Source of the DNA: JAAYJT01 sp037445555
Lineage (GTDB): Bacteria > Bacteroidota > Bacteroidia > Bacteroidales > JAAYJT01
Direction: 5' to 3'
Assembly: GCA_037445555.1 (NCBI GenBank)
Contig: JBBIKG010000010.1
Span: forward strand, 1-64,000
Length of the DNA stretch: 64,000 bases
The notes beneath the pieces were generated by a model that did no database searches, had not been told where the DNA came from, and saw nothing but the letters and a program-made list of their open reading frames with translations. The first letter of the stretch is position 1. Each line of letters starts with the position of its first letter. The position numbers were made by a program, and so were the translations under genes. Positions 26,874 to 39,363 of this stretch are shown here, piece after piece.

Positions 26874-27487
26874 TATTCGCCTCCGAAAAGAAGTTTGATT
26901 GTGCGGGGCTTCAAGTAATGCCTGAAAAATTGTTCAAAATCATCGTCCGTGAAACTCAGCACATAGCTGTTGTCCTTCGGGCCGATTCTGAATCCGGTAG
27001 TCATTCGGTCGTCGAATTTCACGGTAAGTCCATCCTTAAGCATCAAATGGGCCTTCTCGGTAAAATACTTACCCAACTTTTGTTCGTCGCTTTGTGGCAG
27101 AACCAGAGCAAGGTCAGTATGCCCCGCTTTCTGGCTCCAGTTGTTAATCAGCGTTTCGATAATATTTTTTATAAATTCTTTATCATTTACCGATTCTTTG
27201 ACAGGTTCTGATAACATTCTGGCTCCGATCAGGTGTATGATCTGCTGTTTTATGGCACTCAAAGCCTGACGGGTCGAAAGCTGAAGTTCATTGTGCACAT
27301 TGCGTTTCAACTCTTCCGACTCTCTGTTTGCAGAATCAAGAATTTTCGCTGCCTCAGCACGGGCATTTGTCACCAGTTGATCGGCCTCAAGGTGTGCATT
27401 ATGGAGGATAGCTTTAGCCTCTGTCCTTGCTTTTTCGATACCTTCATTATAGATCTTGCTCGTGAGTTCCTGTAACTTGCTTTCCAT
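26873..27487 (-). CDS. atpE: V/A-type ATPase subunit E (peripheral stalk)
   Basis: 204 residues. The N-terminal half is a long charged coiled coil rich in Ala, Glu and Lys (KARTEAKAILHNAHLEADQLVTNARAEAAKIL). The C-terminal half is a globular domain with strands (LTVKFDDRMTTGFRIGPKDNSYVLSFTD). This matches subunit E, half of the peripheral stalk. Its usual partner, subunit G, is not encoded nearby. First gene of the operon: a -7 box TAAATTTG lies on the minus strand at 27514-27507, only 19 bp before the ATG. Confidence 0.9.
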   Translation of the reverse strand: MESKLQELTSKIYNEGIEKARTEAKAILHNAHLEADQLVTNARAEAAKILDSANRESEELKRNVHNELQLSTRQALSAIKQQIIHLIGARMLSEPVKESVNDKEFIKNIIETLINNWSQKAGHTDLALVLPQSDEQKLGKYFTEKAHLMLKDGLTVKFDDRMTTGFRIGPKDNSYVLSFTDDDFEQFFRHYLKPRTIKLLFGGE

Positions 27488-27566
27488 ATGTAAATTTTTT
27501 GTGGCGCAAATTTAGGCTTTTTTCCGACTCCTGAAACGGCCGCAAGACAAAATAGAAAGTCTTGGC

Positions 27567-28256
27567 TTAATAAGCCAACTCTGCTCCGGTTCCCTGAAGT
27601 TTAAAGTGGCGGCGTACTGTATAAACCACAAGATACACTATTGGGGTATCCAGCAGGGCAAACATCACTTTAAATAGGAACCCGCTGATGATTAACCCGA
27701 AATATCTATCCCATGTAATTACTTCGGAAACGGACAACAAGGTGATGATCACAAACGTGTCAATAAATTGAGAGGTAAAAGTGGAGGCATTGTTACGCAG
27801 CCAGAGGTGCTTTCCGTTGTTAACTCTTTTCCAGAAATGAAACACATACACATCGATGTATTGTGCTATAAGGTAGGCCACCAGCGAAGCACCAACGGCT
27901 ATGAAAGTGAATCCAAACACCCTGCGAAACATATCATTATCCACAGGAGACCAAGGGGTGGCTGGTGCCTCGGCAGAAACGCTCACGATGATGAGCGCAA
28001 AAAAACCGGCAAACACGCCGGCGGTGACTACCTGACTGGCACGATTACGGCCATATAATTCCGAAATTATATCGGTGATTACAAATGTCACCGGATAGGC
28101 AATAATGCCAGCCGAAAGCTCGAACGAAAATAGGCCAAATGGATTCCAGCTGAAAAACTTCTGAAAAATAAGATTGCTTGCCACCAGCGATGTGATGAAT
28201 AAAGAGCCAAGTATGAGATAAAGCAGTTCGGCCTGCCTTTTATGCCTTTCTGACAT
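27567..28256 (-). CDS. Queuosine precursor transporter, YhhQ/VUT family
   Basis: 229 residues with about six membrane helices and the family motifs: SLVASNLIFQKFF, AYPVTFVITDIISELYGRNRA (the conserved D-x-I-x-E-x-Y-G) and NNASTFTSQFIDTFVII (S-Q-x-x-D-T). The family imports queuine or preQ0/preQ1 for tRNA queuosine in Bacteria. It is a single gene, separated from the ATPase operon by 79 bp. Confidence 0.9.
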   Translation of the reverse strand: MSERHKRQAELLYLILGSLFITSLVASNLIFQKFFSWNPFGLFSFELSAGIIAYPVTFVITDIISELYGRNRASQVVTAGVFAGFFALIIVSVSAEAPATPWSPVDNDMFRRVFGFTFIAVGASLVAYLIAQYIDVYVFHFWKRVNNGKHLWLRNNASTFTSQFIDTFVIITLLSVSEVITWDRYFGLIISGFLFKVMFALLDTPIVYLVVYTVRRHFKLQGTGAELAY

Positions 28257-28340
28257 AGGATGATATAAGTTATGAATGATTCGGTAATCCTAACATACAT
28301 CAACTGCTTTTGTTTATTGATAGTTTTAACAGTCAGTAGA

Positions 28341-28372
28341 TTGTGATTGTTTAAAAAAATCATGTAGGTTTG
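28341..28372 (+). promoter_or_regulatory. Promoter of pepD
   Basis: TTG (28341-28343), 21 bp, TAGGTTTG (28365-28372) matches the Bacteroidota consensus. Transcription would start near 28380, about 25 nt before the start codon. Confidence 0.55.
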
Positions 28373-28403
28373 TATGCATTAAAACTAAATACCTTACCCG
28401 ACT

Positions 28404-29864
28404 ATGGAAAATGTGTTCTCAGGCCTGAAACCAGAGCGTTTATGGCACTATTTCTATGAAATCTGCCAGATCCCAAGACCATCAAAGAAAGAGGGAAAAA
28501 TCGCAGCGTATCTGTTGCAGTTTGCTGATCGCCTCAACCTTGATTCACGACGGGATGAAGCAGGTAATATTCTCATCAGAAAACCGGCCTCAAAAGGCAT
28601 GCAGCACATGAAACCTGTCATCCTGCAGAGCCACATAGATATGGTATGCGAGAAAAACCTTGATACAGATCACGATTTCGATACGGATCCGATTATTCCT
28701 TGTGTGGACAATGGTTGGGTAAAGGCCAGGGGTACTACCCTCGGTGCAGACGACGGCATAGGAATAGCCGCGCAATTAGCAATACTTGAATCTCAAGATT
28801 TAGAGCACGGAGTTGTCGAATGTCTTTTTACTGTAGATGAAGAAACCGGCCTCAGTGGAGCCTTTGGTCTGAAGCCCGGATTTTTATCCGGGAAGATCCT
28901 GTTGAATCTTGATTCCGAGGATGAGGGTGAGCTATTCATTGGATGCGCCGGCGGAAAGGACACCTTAGCAACTATATCGTATTCAAACGTTATGATGATT
29001 GCTGATGCGTATGCATATACCATAAAAGTCAGCGGATTACAGGGCGGCCATTCAGGCGATGACATCAATAAAGGCCGTGGAAATGCCGTTAAGATTATCA
29101 CACGCCTGCTATGGATGTGCAATAAGCTTTTTGATATGCGTATAGCGCATCTCGACGCAGGAAACTTGCGTAATGCAATTGCCCGCGAAGCCATCGCCAC
29201 CATTGCCATACCCAGAAGGTTCAATAGTGAGTTCCTAGGTTTCGTGGAAAAGTTTCAAGCCAATCTGCGCCATGAATTCAGGGTGACAGAGCCCGGGTTA
29301 AGTATAAAGGCCAAACCTGCCGATATTCCCACCGGATTAATTGATATCTCAACACAGGAAAAGCTCTTGAATGCCTTGCACGCCTGTCCGCACGGAGTGT
29401 TGGCCATGTCAGCCGAAATACCACACTTTGTTGAAACCAGCACAAATCTGGCTTCGGTGAAGCTAGTAAATCAAAAGATTATTATTCAGACCAGTCAGCG
29501 CAGCAGCCTCGAAAGTGCCAAAGAATGTGCCGCCAACATGGTTGCCAGCGTATTTGCTCTGGCCGGTGCGCGTGTTGAGCACAGCGACGGCTACCCCGGG
29601 TGGACGCCCAATCCTAAGAGCGAAATCCTGCAGGTTGTTAAAACAACCTATCAGAACATATTCAGACAGGAGCCCAAAGTGCTGGCCATACACGCAGGGC
29701 TTGAATGCGGAGTCATCGGTGAGCAATATCCGGGTATGGACATGATCTCGTTCGGACCTACTATCCGGGGTGCCCATTCACCCGACGAACGGATTGAAAT
29801 CGATTCGGTGGAAAGATTCTGGCAACTGACCATTGCAACACTGAAGCGCATCCCGGCCGCCTGA
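28404..29864 (+). CDS. pepD: Aminoacyl-histidine dipeptidase PepD (M20C)
   Basis: 486 residues, the usual PepD length. Di-zinc peptidase motifs of M20: LQSHIDMVCEKN (His-x-Asp), GTTLGADDGIGIAA (bridging Asp), TVDEETGLSGA (catalytic Glu and ligand), LDSEDEGE, and a C-terminal GLECGVIGEQYPGMDMISFGPTIRGAHSPDER with the last His ligand. The inserted dimerisation lid lies between (~200-390, AMSAEIPHFVETSTNLASV). It hydrolyses Xaa-His and other dipeptides in the cytoplasm. A good promoter precedes it. Confidence 0.95.
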   Translation: MENVFSGLKPERLWHYFYEICQIPRPSKKEGKIAAYLLQFADRLNLDSRRDEAGNILIRKPASKGMQHMKPVILQSHIDMVCEKNLDTDHDFDTDPIIPCVDNGWVKARGTTLGADDGIGIAAQLAILESQDLEHGVVECLFTVDEETGLSGAFGLKPGFLSGKILLNLDSEDEGELFIGCAGGKDTLATISYSNVMMIADAYAYTIKVSGLQGGHSGDDINKGRGNAVKIITRLLWMCNKLFDMRIAHLDAGNLRNAIAREAIATIAIPRRFNSEFLGFVEKFQANLRHEFRVTEPGLSIKAKPADIPTGLIDISTQEKLLNALHACPHGVLAMSAEIPHFVETSTNLASVKLVNQKIIIQTSQRSSLESAKECAANMVASVFALAGARVEHSDGYPGWTPNPKSEILQVVKTTYQNIFRQEPKVLAIHAGLECGVIGEQYPGMDMISFGPTIRGAHSPDERIEIDSVERFWQLTIATLKRIPAA

Positions 29865-29896
29865 AGAGGATCTGATGGAGTATGATTTTGTTCAGG

Positions 29897-30511
29897 TTAA
29901 AGTCTGACAGTGAATGCCATCCGGATCAAGGGATTCTGGTAGGGCGATTTTTCTGTCTCATTCAGATTGTATAACAGCATGATGTCGAAAGAGCTGCGAG
30001 GCCCTAAAAACTGCCGATAGCCTCCGCCAATAAATACACTATGCACATGATCCGTCCGAGACGACTTATCATAACTTTGCTGTGCTGTGTTCAGGGTATA
30101 TACCCTGCTTGAAAACCTCAGGTATTCATACTCAAGGTGAGCAAAAACAGGTTTAGCCACAAAAAACCTCGAAAACACTTGCCCGCCCAGGATGTGTGTA
30201 TTCATGCTCTGCCATTGTCTGGTAAAACTATTGTAAAAGTAATTTCTGATGCGATAGAATTTATAGGTTACTCCCGCACCAAAGGTGAGTCGCTCGGTGA
30301 GGTAATACCCGGCAATGGGCGATATATCCACCAGGGTTACCTGGCCGATTTGCGCTCCCAATGATCCTCCCACATACCATTTACCTGGATATTCAGTGGC
30401 ATTTTTCTGGGCGTTGGCAGCAGTAGAGAAGGAGTAAAAGACAATGCATAATAATATAATGTATAAGCAGGTTAATTTTCGGCGAATCGTAATTGTTGGA
30501 ATCCTATTCAT
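29897..30511 (-). CDS. Small outer-membrane beta-barrel protein, unknown function
   Basis: About 205 residues from the ATG at 30511. A longer frame from 30577 adds 22 residues before the signal and is less likely. A basic N-terminus and signal peptide (LYIILLCIVFYSFSTAANAQ) is followed by eight or so amphipathic strands (KWYVGGSLGAQIGQVTLVDISPIAGYYL; RLTFGAGVTYKFY) and ends FTVRL. It resembles the OmpA/OmpW-like 'porin family' barrels of Bacteroidota. It has no operon partner: it faces the convergent pepD and the rRNA operon lies behind it. Confidence 0.75.
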   Translation of the reverse strand: MNRIPTITIRRKLTCLYIILLCIVFYSFSTAANAQKNATEYPGKWYVGGSLGAQIGQVTLVDISPIAGYYLTERLTFGAGVTYKFYRIRNYFYNSFTRQWQSMNTHILGGQVFSRFFVAKPVFAHLEYEYLRFSSRVYTLNTAQQSYDKSSRTDHVHSVFIGGGYRQFLGPRSSFDIMLLYNLNETEKSPYQNPLIRMAFTVRL

Positions 30512-30734
30512 CGTGCGAAGGGTGTGTATTATCTTAGACGAAAATGCGATGCTAAAAGTATAAATAATGTGGTTCAAATATACTTAGCTGAATATCTGAT
30601 TCTTAGAATTTCATTTTTGTATCTGTAGACTGTCCGGAAATTGTTACAAGCCATACAGGGCTAAAAACAATTTATATATAATCGCTGAATGCCAATTCCT
30701 TACAGACTTTTTTCTCATTATTGTTATTATTTGC

Positions 30735-30764
30735 TTGCAGGTATCAAAAGAATGTCTACCTTTG
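30735..30764 (+). promoter_or_regulatory. rRNA promoter P1
   Basis: TTG (30735-30737), 19 bp, TACCTTTG (30757-30764), followed at once by CAGCCC. First of three tandem promoters with the same core. Confidence 0.7.
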
Positions 30765-30863
30765 CAGCCCGTTTACATTTAAACGTTCTTTTTAAGGCCG
30801 AAAAGGTAAACCAGGCAACAAAATGAAAGCTGCAAATTGTTAATAACTTTCGCATTTGATTTG

Positions 30864-30893
30864 TTGCACGTTTGAAAAAAGATTTTACCTTTG
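30864..30893 (+). promoter_or_regulatory. rRNA promoter P2
   Basis: TTG (30864-30866), 19 bp, TACCTTTG (30886-30893), again followed by CAGCCC. Same spacing and core as P1 and P3. Confidence 0.7.
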
Positions 30894-30956
30894 CAGCCCC
30901 GTTTGAATGACTGGGAAACGTTCTTGAAAATTTTTCAAAAAAAGTGTAAAAAACTT

Positions 30957-30986
30957 TTGGAGATAAAGAAATAAAGATTACCTTTG
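30957..30986 (+). promoter_or_regulatory. rRNA promoter P3
   Basis: TTG (30957-30959) in a TTTTG run, 19 bp, TACCTTTG (30979-30986), followed by CAGCCC. It is the closest promoter, about 130 bp before 16S. Confidence 0.75.
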
Positions 30987-31026
30987 CAGCCCTTTTCGAT
31001 GAAAGGGGTTTAAGAAGAGAAAGAAG

Positions 31027-31037
31027 TTCTTTGATAC
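31027..31037 (+). promoter_or_regulatory. boxA-like antitermination site in the rRNA leader
   Basis: GTTCTTTGATA resembles the rRNA boxA that recruits NusB/NusE. A near copy (GTTCTTTGACA) lies before 23S at 33055-33065, as in rRNA operons of other bacteria. Confidence 0.5.
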
Positions 31038-31041
31038 GTTG

Positions 31042-31062
31042 AAGCAATAGCAGCAAATATCC
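31042..31062 (+). other. 16S processing stem, leader arm
   Basis: GAAGCAATAGCAGCAAATATC pairs with GATATTTGCTGCTTTCTTGCTTC at 32681-32703, with a 2-nt bulge. The two arms bracket 16S rRNA and would form the RNase III-type processing helix. Confidence 0.65.
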
Positions 31063-31114
31063 CTCTAATAATTATTAGAGAGTTGAGTAAAACCTGAGAT
31101 ATTAAGATCAAATT

Positions 31115-32643
<1,529 letters not shown>

Positions 32644-32768
32644 AGAGTGGTTTCACTCAAATCCTGACAGATGTCGGGATGATATTTGCTGCTTTCTTGC
32701 TTCAATTATTTTATAACCACCCAAATGAGTTGTGTGGGCTCTTCAACAAGAGCGACAATGTGGTATAT

Positions 32769-32842
32769 AGTCCCGTAGCTCAGTTGGTTAGAGCACTACA
32801 CTGATAATGTAGGGGTCAGCAGTTCAAGTCTGCTCGGGACTA
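32769..32842 (+). tRNA. tRNA-Ile (anticodon GAT)
   Basis: Cloverleaf closes: acceptor AGTCCCG (32769-32775) with CGGGACT (32835-32841), D-arm AGCTCAGTTGGTTAGAGC, anticodon loop CTGATAA in stem CTACA/TGTAG, and T-loop TTCAAGT. Discriminator A at 32842; the CCA is not encoded. Standard first spacer tRNA. Confidence 0.95.
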
Positions 32843-32857
32843 CATCATCGCTCACAG

Positions 32858-32934
32858 GGGGAATTAGCTCAGCTGGCTAGAGCACTAGCTTTGCAAGCTA
32901 GGGGTCAAGGGTTCGAATCCCTTATTCTCCACCA
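32858..32934 (+). tRNA. tRNA-Ala (anticodon TGC)
   Basis: Acceptor GGGGAAT (32858-32864) with ATTCTCC (32924-32930), D-arm TAGCTCAGCTGGCTAGAGC, anticodon loop TTTGCAA in stem CTAGC/GCTAG, T-loop TTCGAAT. Discriminator A and encoded CCA at 32931-32934. Standard second spacer tRNA. Confidence 0.95.
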
Positions 32935-32969
32935 CTTGCAGGTTCTTTCTTTAATGGGAATGTTTGGAC

Positions 32970-33022
32970 GGCCGCGGTAATTCATTACCAGGTCAGGGGT
33001 TCGAGTCCCTTGTTCTCCACCA
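32970..33022 (+). pseudogene. 3' tRNA fragment in the 16S-23S spacer
   Basis: A complete T-arm (AGGGG-TTCGAGT-CCCTT), the acceptor 3' strand GTTCTCC and an encoded ACCA end at 33022. It is close to the same part of the tRNA-Ala next door. The upstream sequence has no matching 5' acceptor strand (GGAGAAC expected), no D-arm, and only a loose GGTAA...TTACC hairpin in the anticodon place. I read it as the remnant of a third spacer tRNA or a partial duplication, not a working tRNA. Confidence 0.65.
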
Positions 33023-33054
33023 TTCCGAAACCGGTTACACCCGGCCAGGAAAAA

Positions 33055-33065
33055 GTTCTTTGACA
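33055..33065 (+). promoter_or_regulatory. boxA-like site before 23S
   Basis: GTTCTTTGACA, nearly identical to the leader copy at 31027-31037. A spacer boxA before 23S is usual in bacterial rRNA operons. Confidence 0.5.
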
Positions 33066-33072
33066 TACTGTT

Positions 33073-33088
33073 AGAAAGAAAATACAAC
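33073..33088 (+). other. 23S processing stem, 5' arm
   Basis: AGAAAGAAAATACAAC pairs perfectly with GTTGTATTTTCTTTCT at 36064-36079 behind 23S, giving a 16-bp RNase III-type processing helix. Confidence 0.7.
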
Positions 33089-33129
33089 GAGCCAATCTGT
33101 ATTATCCCAAGATAATTAAGATTATATTA

Positions 33130-36044
<2,915 letters not shown>

Positions 36045-36111
36045 AGGCAGGATTCCTGCACTTGTTGTATTTTCTTTCTTGTATGTCATAAAGAATTTTA
36101 ACGGTCTTTAT

Positions 36112-36216
36112 GGTGACTATAGCGGTGGTGCCCACCTCTTCCCATTCCGAACAGAGTAGTTAAGCCCACCAGCGCCGATGGTACTGCAGTTTATGTGGGA
36201 GAGTAGGTCGTCGCCG
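36112..36216 (+). rRNA. rrf: 5S ribosomal RNA
   Basis: Contains CCCATTCCGAACAGAGTAGTTAAGCCC and GGTACTGCAGTTTATGTGGGAGAGTAGGTCG, the conserved 5S core. The terminal helix pairs GGTGAC with GTCGCC-like bases near 36211-36216. Ends approximate. Confidence 0.93.
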
Positions 36217-36222
36217 AATCTT

Positions 36223-36257
36223 AAAAAGGGAGTGTCTGAAAAGATGCTCCCTTTTTC
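36223..36257 (+). terminator. rRNA operon terminator
   Basis: AAAAAGGGAG (36223-36232) pairs with CTCCCTTTTT (36247-36256) around a GTGTC...GATG loop; the U-rich 3' side ends transcription a few bases after 5S. Confidence 0.8.
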
Positions 36258-36585
36258 TTATATCCCAAGTGGATCAAAGTAGATTGAGAAAGCGAAAATG
36301 TTTAACCCTGCCAGATACTGACGGGGTTTCCTATTTGTTATCGGATAAGCCACCAACACCCGCCTAAAGCGGATACTGCCGTGCTAGTGCAAGCCATAGT
36401 ATGTTTTTGGCAAGGACAATCAATTAATGTAAAACGAAGCCAACTCGCATCATCCCATCCGCACGTTCCGGGCAATTTGTCAGGTGATACCATACGCATG
36501 CCCAAATTAAAGTTTCTGATACCTTCCAACAAAGGCGGCATTTATGTAGCTTTGCGTAAAATAAACCTCCGACTGGCGGACCTAC
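36258..36585 (+). other. Intergenic region behind the rRNA operon
   Basis: 328 bp without a gene. AACCC (36304-36308) with GGGGTT (36323-36328) may be a weak second terminator. A -7-like box TAGCTTTG (36547-36554) lies 31 bp before the next gene, without a correctly spaced TTG. Nothing else recognised. Confidence 0.4.
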
Positions 36586-38493
36586 ATGCAACAAAATCAC
36601 AAGGCATATAACCCAAGATTTCTTCTACTGTTTTTTCTGGTTTGCATGACACTACGCCTATCTGCACAAATTCCGGATGAACCTGTTCAACGGATCGATA
36701 CCATCCGTTCATTCATTTATTACAACACCCCCGGATTCCTGCATGAACCGACACTGATGCTGGTGGACACAAGCCTACTGGATTTTCATCACTATGAGCC
36801 ATTATCGGTCACGCAAAAGCTATTTGCCACCATGGGCAACACCGGCCAGGCTTATTACCCGCTGGTTCTGAAGAATATCCGTATTCTCAGTGAAATCAAC
36901 CGAGACAATCCGTTCGATGCCTATCGTATCACCCCGGACAATATCCCCTACTACCAATCGAATGTACCAGTGACCAACCTGTTCTATGTTACCGGCAGCA
37001 ACAAGGAACAGGTGTTTAACGGCGAAATGTACCAGCAGGTGCGAAAGTTCCTTGGTCTAGGCGCCCGGTTCAAGATCATCAACTCTATGGGTGCCTACAC
37101 ACGACAAAAAACAGATAATGTCAGCTATGCCTTTCAGGCAATGTATCATCATCCCTCAGGACGGTATGCCGCAGTTGCCAATATGATCAGTAACCGTTAC
37201 AGGCCTTTCGAGAACGGCGGTCTGCTCGACCCATCCCCTTTCGAAGAAAACACTGAAACCGACCGCAGAAGAATCCTGACGCGGCTGATAAAGGCCGAAA
37301 CCCGACAAAAGGAGGCTATCGCATACCTGCAACAGTCGTTCAAACTGCTTAAGAAACAGACTGAGTCTGCCACAGACACCCTGCACTACCACCGCAATGT
37401 GATTCTTGAAAAGGCAAACATTACTCATTCACTGCACTTCACGCGGTTGTCGCATGTATATGAGGATTTCAACCCTCAATCAGGCTTTTACAAAAATGTG
37501 TTTACTGATTCGGCAGAAACCCTTGACTCGGTGATGACACGACAGCTGGATAATCGCATATCTCTCACTGCCACACTGGCTACGTCAGGAAGTATCCGTC
37601 TCAACTTTTCGGGAGAAGTTTTGCACCGCCTAATCGGATACCACCTTTCTGAAGCAAAGTCAACCTATTCGGTTGTAGCTCCCCTTCTCAGCGCCGATCT
37701 CGCCATTTCGAAAAAATACCGGGCAGGACTGCGTTATGAGCATGTGTTTGGAAATCTAAATGCCGGCGACAAAGACCTGCTCCTGTATGCAGAGTATGGA
37801 GACCACCAAAGCAACAAACCCGCCCTCAACTTGAGCTGGAACCTTACGGAAGCCGGCCCTTCGCTGTTTCACCAACATTATACGTCAAATCATTTTTTCT
37901 GGGATAACACATTTGCCAAACAGCATTCTATTAACTGGGATCTGAACCTTTCAGTGAAAAACAACCGACTGGGACTGGTGGCCCGCATCCTCGACGGGAT
38001 GTTATACCTTGATGAGGAAGCCTTGCCCGCACAGCACGAGCCCGGAGTAAATTATCTTGCAGCTTATCTCGACAGCAAAATCAGGTGGAAGAATGTTCAG
38101 TTATCCAATTATGTTGCCCTTCAGCGTCTCGGCCAGGATGCTCCGGTTGACCTCCCTCTGCTGGCCATCCGGTCATCCATTGCCTTTGACCTGACCCTGT
38201 TCAAGGGTGCCTTGCAAACCCATAGCGGCATCGAGTTGCGTTACAACACCCAATGGTATGCGCCGTCCTACATGCCTGCGCTTCGCAGCTTCTATACACA
38301 GCCGCTCATCCTAACCGGCAATTACCTGTACGCCGACGTTTTTCTGAATATGCGCATCAAACGTGCGCGACTATTTCTGCTGCTGCAACATGCCAACCAG
38401 GGGCTCATGGGTTATACCTATTACATGATACCGGGTTATCCGATGGCAGACCGCGTCTTCAAATTCGGGGTAAGCTGGATGTTCTTCGATTAA
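36586..38493 (+). CDS. Putative porin (Porin_10-like)
   Basis: 635 residues. Signal peptide (~8-26, FLLLFFLVCMTLRLSAQ). The family layout of Bacteroidota 'putative porin' is visible: SVTQKLFATMGNTGQAYYPLVL, then VTNLFYVTGSNKEQVFNGEMYQQV and FKIINSMGAYTRQKTDN, followed by a long barrel with many aromatic strands and a final FGVSWMFFD. It should form an outer-membrane channel; its solute is unknown. The stop overlaps by four bases with the convergent DjlA-like gene. Confidence 0.82.
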   Translation: MQQNHKAYNPRFLLLFFLVCMTLRLSAQIPDEPVQRIDTIRSFIYYNTPGFLHEPTLMLVDTSLLDFHHYEPLSVTQKLFATMGNTGQAYYPLVLKNIRILSEINRDNPFDAYRITPDNIPYYQSNVPVTNLFYVTGSNKEQVFNGEMYQQVRKFLGLGARFKIINSMGAYTRQKTDNVSYAFQAMYHHPSGRYAAVANMISNRYRPFENGGLLDPSPFEENTETDRRRILTRLIKAETRQKEAIAYLQQSFKLLKKQTESATDTLHYHRNVILEKANITHSLHFTRLSHVYEDFNPQSGFYKNVFTDSAETLDSVMTRQLDNRISLTATLATSGSIRLNFSGEVLHRLIGYHLSEAKSTYSVVAPLLSADLAISKKYRAGLRYEHVFGNLNAGDKDLLLYAEYGDHQSNKPALNLSWNLTEAGPSLFHQHYTSNHFFWDNTFAKQHSINWDLNLSVKNNRLGLVARILDGMLYLDEEALPAQHEPGVNYLAAYLDSKIRWKNVQLSNYVALQRLGQDAPVDLPLLAIRSSIAFDLTLFKGALQTHSGIELRYNTQWYAPSYMPALRSFYTQPLILTGNYLYADVFLNMRIKRARLFLLLQHANQGLMGYTYYMIPGYPMADRVFKFGVSWMFFD

Positions 38494-39224
38494 GTTATGC
38501 CGCGCTGCCGCTTGATTTCCTGATAAGCGGCATTCAGCTGCTGAAACTTCTCATGTGCCGCTTTTTGCACCTCCGCGCCCAAGTGAGCTACCTTGTCGGG
38601 GTGAAACTTGTTGGCCATAGCCCGGTATGCTTTTTTCACTTCCTCGTCGGTGGCATTGGGAGAGGTTTCGAGCACTCGGTAAGCCGAGCTGGCATCCTTG
38701 ATAAACATTGCCATGACGGAGGCATAATCGCCCGCTGTGATGCCTATCATCGAAGAGATGCGTTCCAGCAGGCCCAACTCGGCAGGATGCTGTTTGTCAT
38801 CAGCCAGGGAAATTCCGAACAGGAAATGAAGCAACTGCAGCTTTTCGGCATAGGTCATATGACGGTCTACCTGTTGTGTCACTTCCGTAAGGCTGAATTC
38901 CTGTTTCAGCAGCTCGCGCAGCAGCAGAATCTGGCGTTGGGCTTCGCCTGCGCCAAAATGCTGCACCAGGAACCTTTTCAGGTAATCAAGTTCGGCACGT
39001 TTCACGCTGCCATCGGCTTTCATGACGGCAGCCGAGAGCACCAGCAGGGTGACCGTAAAGTCACCGGTCTGGGTTGTCCGGTCGCCATCGGATGGCTTGT
39101 ATTCGAGTTGTCCGGAGTTCATGCTGTCGAACATCGACCCGAACACAAAGCCCAGCAAGGCTCCTATGGGACCGCCAAGTGCCCAACCAAGGCCCCCTCC
39201 TATCCATTTCGCGTATTTTGGCAT
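38490..39224 (-). CDS. djlA: DjlA-like co-chaperone with TerB and DnaJ domains
   Basis: 244 residues. A glycine-rich hydrophobic N-terminus (KWIGGGLGWALGGPIGALLGFVFGSMFD) can enter the membrane. A TerB-like helical domain follows (~55-170; LSAAVMKADGSVKRAELDYLKRF), then a C-terminal J-domain (~180-240) with the HPD motif in KFHPDKVAHLG. This is the DjlA order. It should stimulate DnaK ATPase near the inner membrane. Family assignment is firm; the symbol rests on architecture. Confidence 0.88.
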   Translation of the reverse strand: MPKYAKWIGGGLGWALGGPIGALLGFVFGSMFDSMNSGQLEYKPSDGDRTTQTGDFTVTLLVLSAAVMKADGSVKRAELDYLKRFLVQHFGAGEAQRQILLLRELLKQEFSLTEVTQQVDRHMTYAEKLQLLHFLFGISLADDKQHPAELGLLERISSMIGITAGDYASVMAMFIKDASSAYRVLETSPNATDEEVKKAYRAMANKFHPDKVAHLGAEVQKAAHEKFQQLNAAYQEIKRQRGIT

Positions 39225-39363
39225 AAATCAGAAAATTACTTCAGTATTATTAGGGCACAAAGTATTTTTGAGCTTGGTTAATCTAATATTTTACAGATAA
39301 TTACAACTATTCCATCAACTATTTTAATTGTAAGATAATTCACAACTGATCTTACGTTTTGTT

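Noticed and set aside
27544..27566. Hairpin CAAGAC...GTCTTG near the end of the YhhQ-type gene as a terminator
   Set aside because: The stem is only six base pairs and is followed by a GC-rich stretch instead of a T-run.
32905..33087. Minus-strand frame of 60 residues with a GEQGTRTPDL segment
   Set aside because: This is a translated tRNA T-arm, a well-known false gene.
38253..39281. Plus-strand frame of 342 residues across the porin end and the DjlA-like gene
   Set aside because: Its protein is a mix of Cys/His-rich shadow sequence and overlaps two recognised genes.
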